NCBI RefSeq assembly: GCF_041915215.1
Contig: NZ_JAYSBV010000010.1
DNA length: 64,000 bases
Strand: one strand, 5' to 3'
Source of the DNA: Zoogloea sp021286885
GTDB taxonomy: Bacteria > Pseudomonadota > Gammaproteobacteria > Burkholderiales > Rhodocyclaceae
Shown here: one piece after another, positions 42,065 through 51,683 of the stretch
How positions within the stretch are numbered: the stretch's first letter is position 1
Layout: the number at the start of each line of letters is the position of its first letter
Notes under the pieces: generated by a model
Told to the model about the DNA's origin: nothing
Seen by the model: the letters and a program-made list of their open reading frames with translations, nothing else
The model's database searches: none
Translations under genes and position numbers: made by a program

Positions 42065-42598
42065 ATGCGCCCCGCCCTGTTCATGGCCGCCCTGAGCCTG
42101 CTGTCGGGCCTGGCATCCCAGGCCCAGGCCGCGCCCAACCGGATCGAAACCCCGCTCCGCGAACGCCAGTGCCACAACCCGCCCGAGATCGAAGGCCGCT
42201 ACTACAATCAGCAGGGGCTGGGTGCCCTGCGCTGCCCGGCACCTCCGGGCTACGAGATTCTGCTGGTTTCGTCCCCCACCCATCAATGGCTGGACATCAG
42301 CGGCCCCACCCATACCTGGAGCAGCGAACGGCTGATCCGTCAGCAAAAGCTCCCCGGCAACACGCCCCGCATGGGCGGCCCGGTGAGTTGGCTCGCCCAG
42401 AGTGCCGACCAATGGCAGGGGCTGGTGTTTCCTCTTTACAGCCAGGACGAGCACTACCGCTACCACGTGAGCTACGTGGCGGTCAGCTTTAGCGAACAGG
42501 GCATCTGCCCGGTGGGCGTATACCGCCTGCGCAACGATGCAGAAAACGCCCTCCGCCAGGGGCAGGCTTGCCTGAGCGAGGACATCGCCCGGCCCTGA
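42065..42598 (+). CDS. Secreted protein of unknown function
   Basis: 177 aa with a clear signal peptide (LSLLSGLASQAQA). Cysteines of the mature part (RQCHNPP, ALRCPAPP, GICPVGV, GQACLSE) suggest two disulfides. No domain is recognised. ATG 42065 has CCGGAG about 8 nt upstream; TATAGT near 42023 may be a -10 box. It is convergent with pldA, which could hint at a periplasmic or envelope role, but this is only position. Confidence 0.7.
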   Translation: MRPALFMAALSLLSGLASQAQAAPNRIETPLRERQCHNPPEIEGRYYNQQGLGALRCPAPPGYEILLVSSPTHQWLDISGPTHTWSSERLIRQQKLPGNTPRMGGPVSWLAQSADQWQGLVFPLYSQDEHYRYHVSYVAVSFSEQGICPVGVYRLRNDAENALRQGQACLSEDIARP

Positions 42599-42625
42599 AA
42601 CCTCCATCCTGGCAAGCCGCTGGGT

Positions 42626-43711
42626 TCAGAACCAATCCACCAGCGAGATTCCGAACCCCAGCGTGGTCTGGCGGTGGTTGTAGTCGATGAGGCTTTCACC
42701 GTAGCCCGAAAACAGCTGCACGTAGGCCCGCAGCCCCCCATGCAGCTGGTAGCTCCAATCCACCTTGGCCGCCGCATGGCTGGGGGTTCCACGCAGATTC
42801 ACCCCAAAGCCGTTGCGCCCGGCGCGCCATAAAAACTGCACATCGGCATGGCCCAGGTAATGGGTGATGTCCGGGTTGTCATCCTTATCGGCGCTTTCGT
42901 TCATGCGCTGCCAGCCCCGCAGCAGCACCGCAAAATCCCCTTCGTCGCTCTCCAGCCCCACCTGGCCCATGATCCGGTTCCAGCTGCGTGAGTACGGATT
43001 GGCACGCCCGTTGGACTGATGATTTACGCCCAGACCGGCCATGCGCAGGCGCAGGCCCGTACGGCCCAAGGATGTGTCCAGGGGCAAAACCAGCATGGCC
43101 TCGGGCTCGTAGTCGGTTTCGCGGAAAGGGGCCGAGTTCTTGCGGTCGTACACCTGCCAGCTGGATTGCTGGGTGTAGCCCAACCACAGATCGGCCCGCT
43201 GCCCGAACCAGTGGTCGGAATAGGCCAGGGTCTTGAAGCTGATCTGGTATTTGGCCTCGGCCGCCTTGAGGCTATCGGGGCTAGCCACCTGGTTATCCGG
43301 GTTGGGGGAGGTAGGCTGGTGGTTGGGCGCGTTGCTCCAGCGCACCGGCAGAATATAGGTGGGGCGATGGGCGTGGATGCGGAACAGGCGCCGATCCGCC
43401 TCTTCGCCCAGGCCCCAGCGCTCGGTGAGCATCCCATCGGCCGCCGCCCGGTCGGGCTGCAGGGTGGCCGGGCGGCCTGCTTCCGGGGCCACCGGCGCCG
43501 CCGGAGCGGCCCGGAACAGGCGGTCATAGCAGGCCAAACGGGCCTGATCGCCCGCTTCGGCGGCACACGCGGCAGCACCTTCTGCTGCCCAGGCCGCCGG
43601 GCCCAGCAAGCACAGACTCAGCCCTGCGCCCACGCCCAGACTCCGTTTTCGATACCCCATGCGATGCCCCATGCCATATCCCATTCCGAATGTTGTAATG
43701 GGGCGCATCAT
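42626..43711 (-). CDS. pldA: Outer-membrane phospholipase A (OMPLA)
   Basis: 361 aa. The catalytic triad of OMPLA is visible with correct spacing: H231, S233 and N245 in GVNHQSNGRANPYSRSWNR (E. coli H142, S144, N156). Signal peptide, then a beta-barrel of 12 strands ending in phenylalanine (DWF). It degrades phospholipids misplaced to the outer leaflet. It is longer than the E. coli protein because of an N-terminal Ala/Pro-rich part after the signal. Its ATG overlaps the uvrA stop (ATGA), an odd pairing of functions. Confidence 0.9.
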   Translation of the reverse strand: MMRPITTFGMGYGMGHRMGYRKRSLGVGAGLSLCLLGPAAWAAEGAAACAAEAGDQARLACYDRLFRAAPAAPVAPEAGRPATLQPDRAAADGMLTERWGLGEEADRRLFRIHAHRPTYILPVRWSNAPNHQPTSPNPDNQVASPDSLKAAEAKYQISFKTLAYSDHWFGQRADLWLGYTQQSSWQVYDRKNSAPFRETDYEPEAMLVLPLDTSLGRTGLRLRMAGLGVNHQSNGRANPYSRSWNRIMGQVGLESDEGDFAVLLRGWQRMNESADKDDNPDITHYLGHADVQFLWRAGRNGFGVNLRGTPSHAAAKVDWSYQLHGGLRAYVQLFSGYGESLIDYNHRQTTLGFGISLVDWF

Positions 43712-46700
43712 GCCAGATCAGCGCCGCTCACTGCCGCCCGACGCTGGGCCAGAAAGCCCCCCAGAATGCGCCCGGTGTGGGATGCGGCCACCTGGATCAC
43801 GTCTTCCGGTGCGCCGCAAGCCACGATCTCGCCGCCCCGCTCGCCCCCTTCCGGGCCCAGGTCGATGATCCAGTCGGCCTCGGCCATCAGATCAAGATCG
43901 TGCTCGATCACCAGCACCGTATGGCCGGCGTCGGCCAGCCGGTGCAGCACCCGAATCAGGCGCTCCACATCGGCCATGTGCAGGCCCACCGTGGGCTCAT
44001 CCAGCACGTACAGGGTGTGGCGCTCGGGGGGCAGCGGACGCCCCGGGGCGGGGGCGGATTCGCCGGCCCGGCCCTTCACCTTGGCCAGCTCGGCCACCAG
44101 CTTGATGCGCTGGGCCTCGCCCCCCGACAGGGTGGGGCTGGGCTGGCCCAGGGTCAGGTAGCCCAGGCCCACGTCCTGCAGCAAGCGCAGCGGGTGGGCA
44201 ATGGAAGGATGGGCGGCGAAGAATTCCACCGCATCTTCCACCGCCATCCCCAACACCTCGGCCACGGTCTTGCCCTTCCAGGTGACGGCCAGGGTTTCCG
44301 GGTTGAAGCGGGCGCCGCCGCAGGCCTCGCAGGGCATTTTCACGTCGGGCAGGAAGTTCATCTCCAGGGTGATCTGGCCCTGGCCCTCGCACACCGGGCA
44401 GCGCCCGGCGCCGGTATTGAAGGAGAAGCGGGAAGCCGTCCAGCCGCGCATCTTGGATTCGGTGGTTTCGGCAAACAACTTGCGGATGGTGTCCCAGAAG
44501 CCGATGTAGGTGGCCGGGCAGGAACGGGGCGTCTTGCCGATGGGGGTTTGATCCACCTCCAGCACCCGGCCCACAGCTTCGTGGCCCACCAGCGCCGCGC
44601 AGCCCACCGGGGCACGGGCCACCAGGCTGGCATGGAGCACGTCGCGGGCGAAGGTGGATTTGCCCGAACCAGACACCCCCGTGACCACCGTGAGCCGGCC
44701 CAGGGGCACCCGGGCCCCCACCTGCTTGAGGTTGTGGAGGACGGCGCCGCGCACCTCCAGGGCCGGATGATCCACCGCCACCCCGCGCCGGGGCGCCATG
44801 GGGTGCTGGAGCGGGTGGGCGAAGCACTGGCCGGTGGTGGAGCCCGGCGTGGCTACCAGCTCGGCCAGGGTGCCCTGGGCGACGATCTCGCCGCCCCGCA
44901 CCCCGGCGCCGGGGCCCAGGTCGATGACATGGTCGGCCCGGCGGATGGTGTCTTCGTCGTGCTCCACCACCAGCAGGGTGTTGCCGCGCCCGCGCAGCTG
45001 CTCCAGGGTATCGAGTAGCAGCTGGTTGTCACGCGGGTGCAGACCGATGGTGGGTTCGTCCAGGATGTAGCACACGCCGGTGAGGTTGGAGCCCAGCTGG
45101 GCCGCCAGCCGGATGCGCTGGGCCTCGCCCCCCGAGAGGGTGGGCGCCGCCCGGTCCAGGGCCAGGTAGTCCAGCCCCACTTGTTGCAGAAAGTCCAGGC
45201 GCCCCCGGATTTCGGCAAGCAGATCCCGGGCGATGTCCACTTCCCGCCCTGCCAGCTGGAGCTGGCCGAAGAAACCGGCCACCTTGCCCACCGGCAACGA
45301 GCACAGTTCATGCAGGCCCAGTTCGCGAAAACGCACCGCCCGGGCCACTGGGTTGAGGCGCGCCCCGTGGCAGGCCGGGCAGGGTTCGTCGGCCGCCTGC
45401 GCCAGCTCGCCCAGATCCAGGGCGTTGGGATCTTCCACCTTGTCGTGGATGTGCAGCCCGGTGCCGTAGCACTCGGGGCACCAGCCATGCTTGGCGTTGT
45501 ACGAGAACAGGCGCGGATCGGGCTCGGGGAAGCTGGTGCCGCACTCCGGGCAGGCCCGCAGGGTGGACAAGGTGCGCACGCTGCCGGCGGCCTCCCCCGA
45601 ACCCAGAGTCAGCACCCGCAGCACGCCCTTGCCATGCTCCAGGGCCACTTCGAGCAGGCTGCGCAGGGCCGGCTCCTGGCGCGGGCCCACGCACACCCGG
45701 CCCACGGGCAGTTCGATGGTGTGCTCCTTGTAGCGATCCAGGCGCGGCCACTTCTGGGTGGGCAGATATTCCCCATCCACCCGCAGCTGCGCGTAGCCCT
45801 TGCCCCGGGCCCACTTGGCGAGGTCGGTGTACAGGCCCTTGCGGTTGATGACCAGGGGCGCGAGCAGCTCCAGCTCCTGCCCCTCGCACTCCTGCATGAG
45901 CTGGGCGGCGATGGCCTCGAAGCTCTGGGGCGTGACGGGCACATCGCAGTCGGGGCAATACTGGGTGCCCAGCTTCACGTAGAGCAGGCGCAGGAAGGGT
46001 TGAATCTCGGTGAGGGTGCCCACCGTGCTCTTGCGTCCGCCCCGGCTCACCCGCTGCTCGATGGCCACGGTGGGCGGGATACCGAAAATCGCATCCACAT
46101 CGGGCCGGGCCGAGGGCTGGGCAAACTGGCGGGCGTAGGCGTTGAGGGATTCCAGATAACGACGCTGGCCCTCGCCAAACACAATGTCGAAGGCCAGGGT
46201 GGATTTGCCCGAACCCGAAAGGCCGGTGACCACCGTGAGCTTGTCCCGGGGAATCGCCAGACTCACGTTCTTGAGGTTGTGATGGCGCGCATGGCGGATG
46301 CTGATTTCCGGCGCGGGCAAGGCCCGGTACGCGGGCGTGCCTTCGGCCACCCGGGGCGCTTGGCGGAGCCCCGCCAACTGGGCCGCGTATTCGGCCAGGG
46401 CGCGCCCGGTGTGGGAATCGGGCCGGGCCTCCAGGGCGGCGGGGCTACCTTCGGCCACGATCAGCCCGCCCCCGCGCCCGCCCTCGGGGCCCAGATCCAC
46501 CACCCAGTCGGCGGCGGCGATCACGTCCAGATTGTGTTCGATCACCACCAGGCTGTGGCCCGCGTCGAGCAGCTGATCAAAGGCGGCCAGGAGTCGAGCC
46601 ACGTCTTCAAAGTGCAGGCCGGTGGTGGGTTCGTCGAACAGGAACAGCAGGCCCGGCGTGGCGCCCGCGCCCTCGGCAGCGGCCTTGCGGGCCTTTTTGG

Positions 46701-49242
46701 CGGCCAGCTGGGCGGCTTCGGCCAGATAACCGGCAAGCTTGAGGCGCTGGGCCTCGCCCCCCGACAAGGTGGGCACCGGCTGGCCCAGGCGCAGGTATTC
46801 CAGGCCCACGTCGGCCAGGGGCGCCAAGGCGGTGCGCACCGCTTTCTGGTCGGCAAAGAAGGCGATGGCTTCAGACACCGTCATCTCCAGCACCTCGGCC
46901 ACACTCTTGCCGCGCCAGGCGAGGGCCAGAATCTCGGGCCGGTAGCGCTTGCCCTCGCAATCCGGGCAACGCAGATACACATCGGACAGAAACTGCATCT
47001 CCACATGCTCGAAGCCCGAGCCGGTGCAGGTGGGGCAACGCCCGTTGCCCGAGTTGAAGCTGAAGGTGCCGGGGGTGTAGCCCCGTTCCTGGGCCTCGGG
47101 CAGGGCGGCAAACAGCTTGCGGATGGCGTCCCAGGCGCCCACATAGCTTACCGGGTTGGAGCGGGCGCTCTTGCCGATGGGGGATTGATCCACCATCACC
47201 ACGCCCTTGAGCTGCGCCACCCCAACGAGGCCGGCATGGGGGCCGGGCGCCTCGGCGGGTTCGCCAAAATGCTTGGCCAGGGCCGGGTAGAGCACGTCCT
47301 GGATCAGGGTGGATTTGCCCGAACCGGATACGCCGGTAATCGCCACCAGATGCCCCAGGGGCAGGTGCAGATCCACCCCCTGCAGGTTGTGCAGGCGGGC
47401 GCCAAGCAGGCTGAGGCGCGGCGCGTCGGCGGCCCCCGGGCGGGGCGTGCGGCGGGCATCCACCCGCTTGCGCCCAGCCAAATAGGCGCCGGTGAGGGAG
47501 GCGGGATCCTCCGCGATGCGGGCCGGGGGGCCATAGGCGACGATCTCGCCGCCCCGCTCGCCCGGGCCGGGGCCGATATCCAGCAGCCGGTCGGCGGCCA
47601 GCATCAGTTGCGGATCGTGCTCCACCACCACCAGGGAATTACCCGCATCCCGCAGGCGCTCCATCACCCCGAGGATGCGCCCGATATCCCGGGGGTGGAG
47701 GCCGATGGAGGGCTCATCCAGCACAAACAGGGTATTCACCAGCGAGGTGCCCAGGGCGGTGGTCAGGTTGATGCGCTGGACTTCGCCCCCCGAGAGGGTG
47801 CGGGACTGGCGATCCAGGGTCAGGTAGCCCAGGCCCACGTCCTGCAGGTAACGCAGCCGGGCGCGGATCTCGTCCAGCAGCAGGCCGGTGGCTTCGTCCA
47901 GGGGCGCGGGCAGCTGGAGCCCGGCCACGAAGGGCACGATATCTTCCACCGGCAGGGCCATGAGCCGGTGGATGGGCAGCGCGCCCCCTTCCGAAGGCAG
48001 ATGCCACAGCAGCGCCTCGGGCTTGAGCCGGGCGCCGTGGCAGGCGGGGCATTCGGTGTAGCTGCGGTAACGGGACAGCAGCACCCGGATGTGCATCTTG
48101 TAGGCCTTGGTTTCCAGCCAGTCAAAAAAGTGGCGGATGCCGTACCAGTAGCGCGGCCAGGAGCTGTCCCAACTCTTCCATTTGGGGTCGCCCTCGAACA
48201 ACCATTCCCGGTGCTCGGGGGGCAGGTCGCGCACCGGGATATCCATGGCCACGCCGTATTTGGCGGCCATGCGGGTGAGGTCGTCCTGACACTCCTTGAA
48301 GCTGGGGCTCTGCCAGGGCTTGACCGCCCCCTCGGCCAGGCTGAGGGATTCATCCGGCACCACCAGGCCCATGTCCACCCCGATCACCCGCCCGAAGCCA
48401 CGACAGGTATCGCAGGCGCCCAGGGGCGAATTGAACGAGAACAGGCTGGGGGTCGGGTCGGCGTAGGCGATATCGCAGGGGGCGCAGTGGAGCCCGGCGC
48501 TGAACTTCCAGACGGTCTCGGCCCCGCCCTCGCCCAGCGCATGCACCGCCATCTGCCCATGACCGGCACGCAGGGCCAGCTCGATGGCCTCGGCCACCCG
48601 GGCGGGCTCGGCATTGCTGAGCCGGAAACGATCCTGCACCACCCGCAGCAGGCTGCCTTCCCGCTGCTGGATGCGGGTGTAGCCCTGCTGGGCGAGGAGG
48701 CCGGTGATTTCTTCATCGCTGAAATTGGCCGGCACCTGCACCGGAAAACTCACCACCAGACGCGGGTCGCCGGCCGCCTGGGCCAGCTCGGCCACCCGGG
48801 CCTGGATGCTGGCGGGCGTGTCGCGGCTCACCGGGGCGCCGCACTGGCGGCAGTGGAGCCGGGCGGCCCGGGCGTAGAGCAGCTTGAAGTGGTCGGCCAG
48901 CTCGGTCATGGTGCCCACCGTGGAGCGGGAGGTGCGCACCGGGTTGGTCTGGTCGATGGCAATGGCGGGCGGCACCCCTTCGATCCGATCCACCTGGGGC
49001 TTGTCCATCCGGTCGAGAAACTGGCGGGCGTAGGGCGAAAACGTCTCCACGTAGCGCCGCTGCCCCTCGGCATACAGGGTGTCGAACACCAGCGAACTCT
49101 TGCCCGAGCCGGACACGCCGGTCACTACCACCAACTCGTTGTGGGGGATGTCGAGGGAGAGGTTTTTCAGGTTGTTCTGGCGGGCTCCGCGTATGCGGAT
49201 GGCCGGGGCGTGATCACCCTGGCAGGCGGGATCGGAACACAT
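43708..49242 (-). CDS. uvrA: Double-length UvrA (two UvrA units fused in tandem)
   Basis: 1844 aa, about twice a normal UvrA (about 940 aa). Two complete units are seen, at about 1-950 and 975-1844. Four Walker A motifs (GVSGSGKSS near 45, GVSGSGKST near 640, GLSGSGKST near 1005, GVSGSGKST near 1520) each have an LSGGEAQR-type signature (LSGGEVQR in the first) and a VVEHD-type or VIEH-type box. Zinc-module cysteine groups occur in both units (CRQC, CPACHGARL, CPTCTGSGF; CPDCDVPV, CPECYGTG, CPVCEGQG). UvrA finds bulky DNA lesions and loads UvrB. A monomer with two units could act like the usual dimer. ATG 49242 (MCSDPACQGDH) is chosen. Confidence 0.93.
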   Translation of the reverse strand: MCSDPACQGDHAPAIRIRGARQNNLKNLSLDIPHNELVVVTGVSGSGKSSLVFDTLYAEGQRRYVETFSPYARQFLDRMDKPQVDRIEGVPPAIAIDQTNPVRTSRSTVGTMTELADHFKLLYARAARLHCRQCGAPVSRDTPASIQARVAELAQAAGDPRLVVSFPVQVPANFSDEEITGLLAQQGYTRIQQREGSLLRVVQDRFRLSNAEPARVAEAIELALRAGHGQMAVHALGEGGAETVWKFSAGLHCAPCDIAYADPTPSLFSFNSPLGACDTCRGFGRVIGVDMGLVVPDESLSLAEGAVKPWQSPSFKECQDDLTRMAAKYGVAMDIPVRDLPPEHREWLFEGDPKWKSWDSSWPRYWYGIRHFFDWLETKAYKMHIRVLLSRYRSYTECPACHGARLKPEALLWHLPSEGGALPIHRLMALPVEDIVPFVAGLQLPAPLDEATGLLLDEIRARLRYLQDVGLGYLTLDRQSRTLSGGEVQRINLTTALGTSLVNTLFVLDEPSIGLHPRDIGRILGVMERLRDAGNSLVVVEHDPQLMLAADRLLDIGPGPGERGGEIVAYGPPARIAEDPASLTGAYLAGRKRVDARRTPRPGAADAPRLSLLGARLHNLQGVDLHLPLGHLVAITGVSGSGKSTLIQDVLYPALAKHFGEPAEAPGPHAGLVGVAQLKGVVMVDQSPIGKSARSNPVSYVGAWDAIRKLFAALPEAQERGYTPGTFSFNSGNGRCPTCTGSGFEHVEMQFLSDVYLRCPDCEGKRYRPEILALAWRGKSVAEVLEMTVSEAIAFFADQKAVRTALAPLADVGLEYLRLGQPVPTLSGGEAQRLKLAGYLAEAAQLAAKKARKAAAEGAGATPGLLFLFDEPTTGLHFEDVARLLAAFDQLLDAGHSLVVIEHNLDVIAAADWVVDLGPEGGRGGGLIVAEGSPAALEARPDSHTGRALAEYAAQLAGLRQAPRVAEGTPAYRALPAPEISIRHARHHNLKNVSLAIPRDKLTVVTGLSGSGKSTLAFDIVFGEGQRRYLESLNAYARQFAQPSARPDVDAIFGIPPTVAIEQRVSRGGRKSTVGTLTEIQPFLRLLYVKLGTQYCPDCDVPVTPQSFEAIAAQLMQECEGQELELLAPLVINRKGLYTDLAKWARGKGYAQLRVDGEYLPTQKWPRLDRYKEHTIELPVGRVCVGPRQEPALRSLLEVALEHGKGVLRVLTLGSGEAAGSVRTLSTLRACPECGTSFPEPDPRLFSYNAKHGWCPECYGTGLHIHDKVEDPNALDLGELAQAADEPCPACHGARLNPVARAVRFRELGLHELCSLPVGKVAGFFGQLQLAGREVDIARDLLAEIRGRLDFLQQVGLDYLALDRAAPTLSGGEAQRIRLAAQLGSNLTGVCYILDEPTIGLHPRDNQLLLDTLEQLRGRGNTLLVVEHDEDTIRRADHVIDLGPGAGVRGGEIVAQGTLAELVATPGSTTGQCFAHPLQHPMAPRRGVAVDHPALEVRGAVLHNLKQVGARVPLGRLTVVTGVSGSGKSTFARDVLHASLVARAPVGCAALVGHEAVGRVLEVDQTPIGKTPRSCPATYIGFWDTIRKLFAETTESKMRGWTASRFSFNTGAGRCPVCEGQGQITLEMNFLPDVKMPCEACGGARFNPETLAVTWKGKTVAEVLGMAVEDAVEFFAAHPSIAHPLRLLQDVGLGYLTLGQPSPTLSGGEAQRIKLVAELAKVKGRAGESAPAPGRPLPPERHTLYVLDEPTVGLHMADVERLIRVLHRLADAGHTVLVIEHDLDLMAEADWIIDLGPEGGERGGEIVACGAPEDVIQVAASHTGRILGGFLAQRRAAVSGADLA

Positions 49243-49378
49243 GGCGGGACACCGGGCGGGAAGGTTGAAGGGGGTGCGGGCGTATCGGAACACCCTGCAA
49301 ACCACTGGAAGAATGTACAGACATTCCCCACTCCGTCAAGTTCAACCCTTGGCCCGGCGCCCGGGCCCGGCTCCAGAC

Positions 49379-51499
49379 TCAGCTCTTGGCGAGCTTGTCG
49401 ATGGCGGCCTCTTCGACCAGGGAACTGAAGGTGATGCGCCGGGTGTCGTGGGACGAAATCTGCTGGGCCAGGGCGCGGGCGGTCACGGCGAGCACCGCGT
49501 CGCTATCCCCATCGGCCACCAGCATGACCTGGCGGGAGGGGCCGATCATGGCCACGAAACCACGCATCACGGTGTTGTCGGGCAGGCCAATGGCCAGGAA
49601 TTCACCCGCCTCCAGATGCTGCCATTCGGGCGGCAGGGGGAATTCGCCTGCCACGTGCTGCTTGTGCTTGAGCACCCGCAGGCCGGGGCGCTCGGCCACC
49701 GAGCCCAGGGTGGGCAGGGGCGGACGCCCCCGGGTGGTAGGCGCCGGCACCGAGCGGCCCGAGAGCAGCGCCGCATGCAGATCCAGGCAGGGGCCCAGGC
49801 TTTCCTTGATGCGCTCGGGCGGAATGCCGATCCAGCCCAAGCCTTCTTCCAGATCCCGGATCAGGCCCGGCAGCTGGGCGGTCAGCCCCTGGCGCGCCGC
49901 CGGGGTGGCGAGGGGCACGGTGCTGGCCAGCAGCCGGTTGGCGGTCTGAACCCGGGAGGCCCACAGGGGGCTGTCGGTGCCGTGCACATACGCGGTCTGG
50001 GAAAGCACATGCACCCAGAAGGTTTCGAGGAAGTCCCGGGCCGGGGCACTCGCCTCGTGGCCCACCAGCAGGTAGATGGTGCGGCTTGCCAGGTGCAGCG
50101 CGATTTCGCGGCGCTCCATCCGGCGCACGCCCTCGGCGTAGCTGTCGGCCCGGGCAAAGGCGGCGCGCTTGCGGGCATCCACCAGGGCTTCAACGCTGCT
50201 CAGGGCGACAGTGAAATCGGTGTCGCTCACCCGGCTGGCCTGGACCAGGGGCTTCACGGACAGGATCATGCCCCGGCAGATGGGCAGCTCCTGGGGGCAA
50301 TCGGGGGCCAGGGTACGGCCCACATTGGCGATCAGATCCACCAGCTTGAAGGCCGGGTGGCCATCGGCGCTCAGCATGTTCTCGCTGCGCAGCGCAAGGC
50401 GCAGCAGGGGCACCCGCAGGTGGTTGATCAGGGCCCGGATGGTGCCGGGCAAAGCGGTATGGGTACGGGCGTAGGCGCAGACGGTTTCCACCACTTCCAC
50501 CGCCATGGCTTGCTGGGTACTGAGCAGGCTGCCCAGTTCGCTCCCCGAGAGGGAGACGGGCATGCCGTCGCCCTGGAGCTGGCGCTCGCCGAGCCAACTT
50601 TCGATCCGCTCAATCAGGGCTGCGGCCAGCCCCGGGTCCAGGGTCGGGCCCGTGGTGGCAGGCGCACCAAACCCGGACAAACCCTGGCTGCCAGGACTGG
50701 GGCCCGAAGCCTCCCGCCGGTGACGGACAGTCATGCCCAGGGCTTCAATGGGCGAACGGGGCGCATCATTGCGCATGGCTTCGCCATAGCCCCCGCCATA
50801 GCCGCCACCAGAACCCGCACCGGACATGCCGCCCCCCGCCCCGCCCTGGTAGTTGGGGATCTCGGGAATCTGCTCATCCCCCACCCGGCGCTGGTGCTCG
50901 GGCCGGATGGTGCCGCCCGACTGGCGGATACGGTATTTGGATTCGATCCCTTCCCGGGCCAGCTCCCGCTCCATCTCCCGATAAAAATTGGGCAGATGGC
51001 GGCACAGGGGGCTTTCGATGCGCCCCAGCAGGGACATGGCATCGGCGTGGTTGAGGTCTTCGCTTTCCTTGAGCACCCGCAGGGCGCGGCACACGCTTTC
51101 GCTCCCCACCGGAGATTCTTCGGGCAGGGGGGCGTCGGAGACGCTCAGCAGGGTTTTGAGGCGCATGTGCAGGGCGGCCAGATCCCGCTCGCAACTATCG
51201 CGCAGACGCTGATCGAGGTTGATCAGCTCAATGGAGAAATCCAGATCTTCGTCGTGAACCAGGCTGATGCGGGAAGCCGTCAGCCCATAGGCCTGCTCAA
51301 AACCGGCCTGCTCCTTGTCTCCGGCCAGTTCGTCAAAACACTCCCCGGCCGCCCGGCGCAGGGTCTGCAGCCAGGTCGGGTGCCGGATGACTTCCCGGGC
51401 AGCGTTCTCAAACGCTTGCAGGAAGGCTTCCCGGCAGCGGGCCAGCAGCTGGCTCGCCCGGTCGGCAGGAATGTCATGGGAAAGGGGCCCTTGGGACAT
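49379..51499 (-). CDS. DUF1631-family protein
   Basis: 706 aa. The family is widespread in beta- and gammaproteobacteria and of unknown function. It has the family helical N-terminus (CREAFLQAFENAAREVIRHP), a Gly-rich disordered linker (about 215-260, GGGMSGAGSGGGYGGGYGE), and long helical repeats. It ends with a PilZ-like beta segment (RVLKHKQHVAGEFPLPPEWQ, then RQVMLVADGDSDAVLAVTA). No signal peptide or membrane segment. A c-di-GMP link is only a guess from the PilZ-like end. Confidence 0.75.
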   Translation of the reverse strand: MSQGPLSHDIPADRASQLLARCREAFLQAFENAAREVIRHPTWLQTLRRAAGECFDELAGDKEQAGFEQAYGLTASRISLVHDEDLDFSIELINLDQRLRDSCERDLAALHMRLKTLLSVSDAPLPEESPVGSESVCRALRVLKESEDLNHADAMSLLGRIESPLCRHLPNFYREMERELAREGIESKYRIRQSGGTIRPEHQRRVGDEQIPEIPNYQGGAGGGMSGAGSGGGYGGGYGEAMRNDAPRSPIEALGMTVRHRREASGPSPGSQGLSGFGAPATTGPTLDPGLAAALIERIESWLGERQLQGDGMPVSLSGSELGSLLSTQQAMAVEVVETVCAYARTHTALPGTIRALINHLRVPLLRLALRSENMLSADGHPAFKLVDLIANVGRTLAPDCPQELPICRGMILSVKPLVQASRVSDTDFTVALSSVEALVDARKRAAFARADSYAEGVRRMERREIALHLASRTIYLLVGHEASAPARDFLETFWVHVLSQTAYVHGTDSPLWASRVQTANRLLASTVPLATPAARQGLTAQLPGLIRDLEEGLGWIGIPPERIKESLGPCLDLHAALLSGRSVPAPTTRGRPPLPTLGSVAERPGLRVLKHKQHVAGEFPLPPEWQHLEAGEFLAIGLPDNTVMRGFVAMIGPSRQVMLVADGDSDAVLAVTARALAQQISSHDTRRITFSSLVEEAAIDKLAKS

Positions 51500-51683
51500 G
51501 AGGAAGAACTGTTATAGAACGTTGCGGCATGTTAAACGCTCAAACGCCAAAAGGGACTGCCCGCATGCTTTTGCGCGTGAAGGACGTCCGCGCATGAGTA
51601 TATCGGCACCATACTAAAGTAGTAAGTGGCACCCTACACACCCATGCGCAGATCGTGCAGCCGGGGGAGCTGCTATGCCTGGC

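Noticed and set aside
45037..49428. Very long open frame on the plus strand opposite uvrA (over 1,400 codons).
   Set aside because: It is the antisense of a high-GC gene; the Gly/Ala/His/Gln-rich text has no domain, and the minus strand clearly encodes UvrA.
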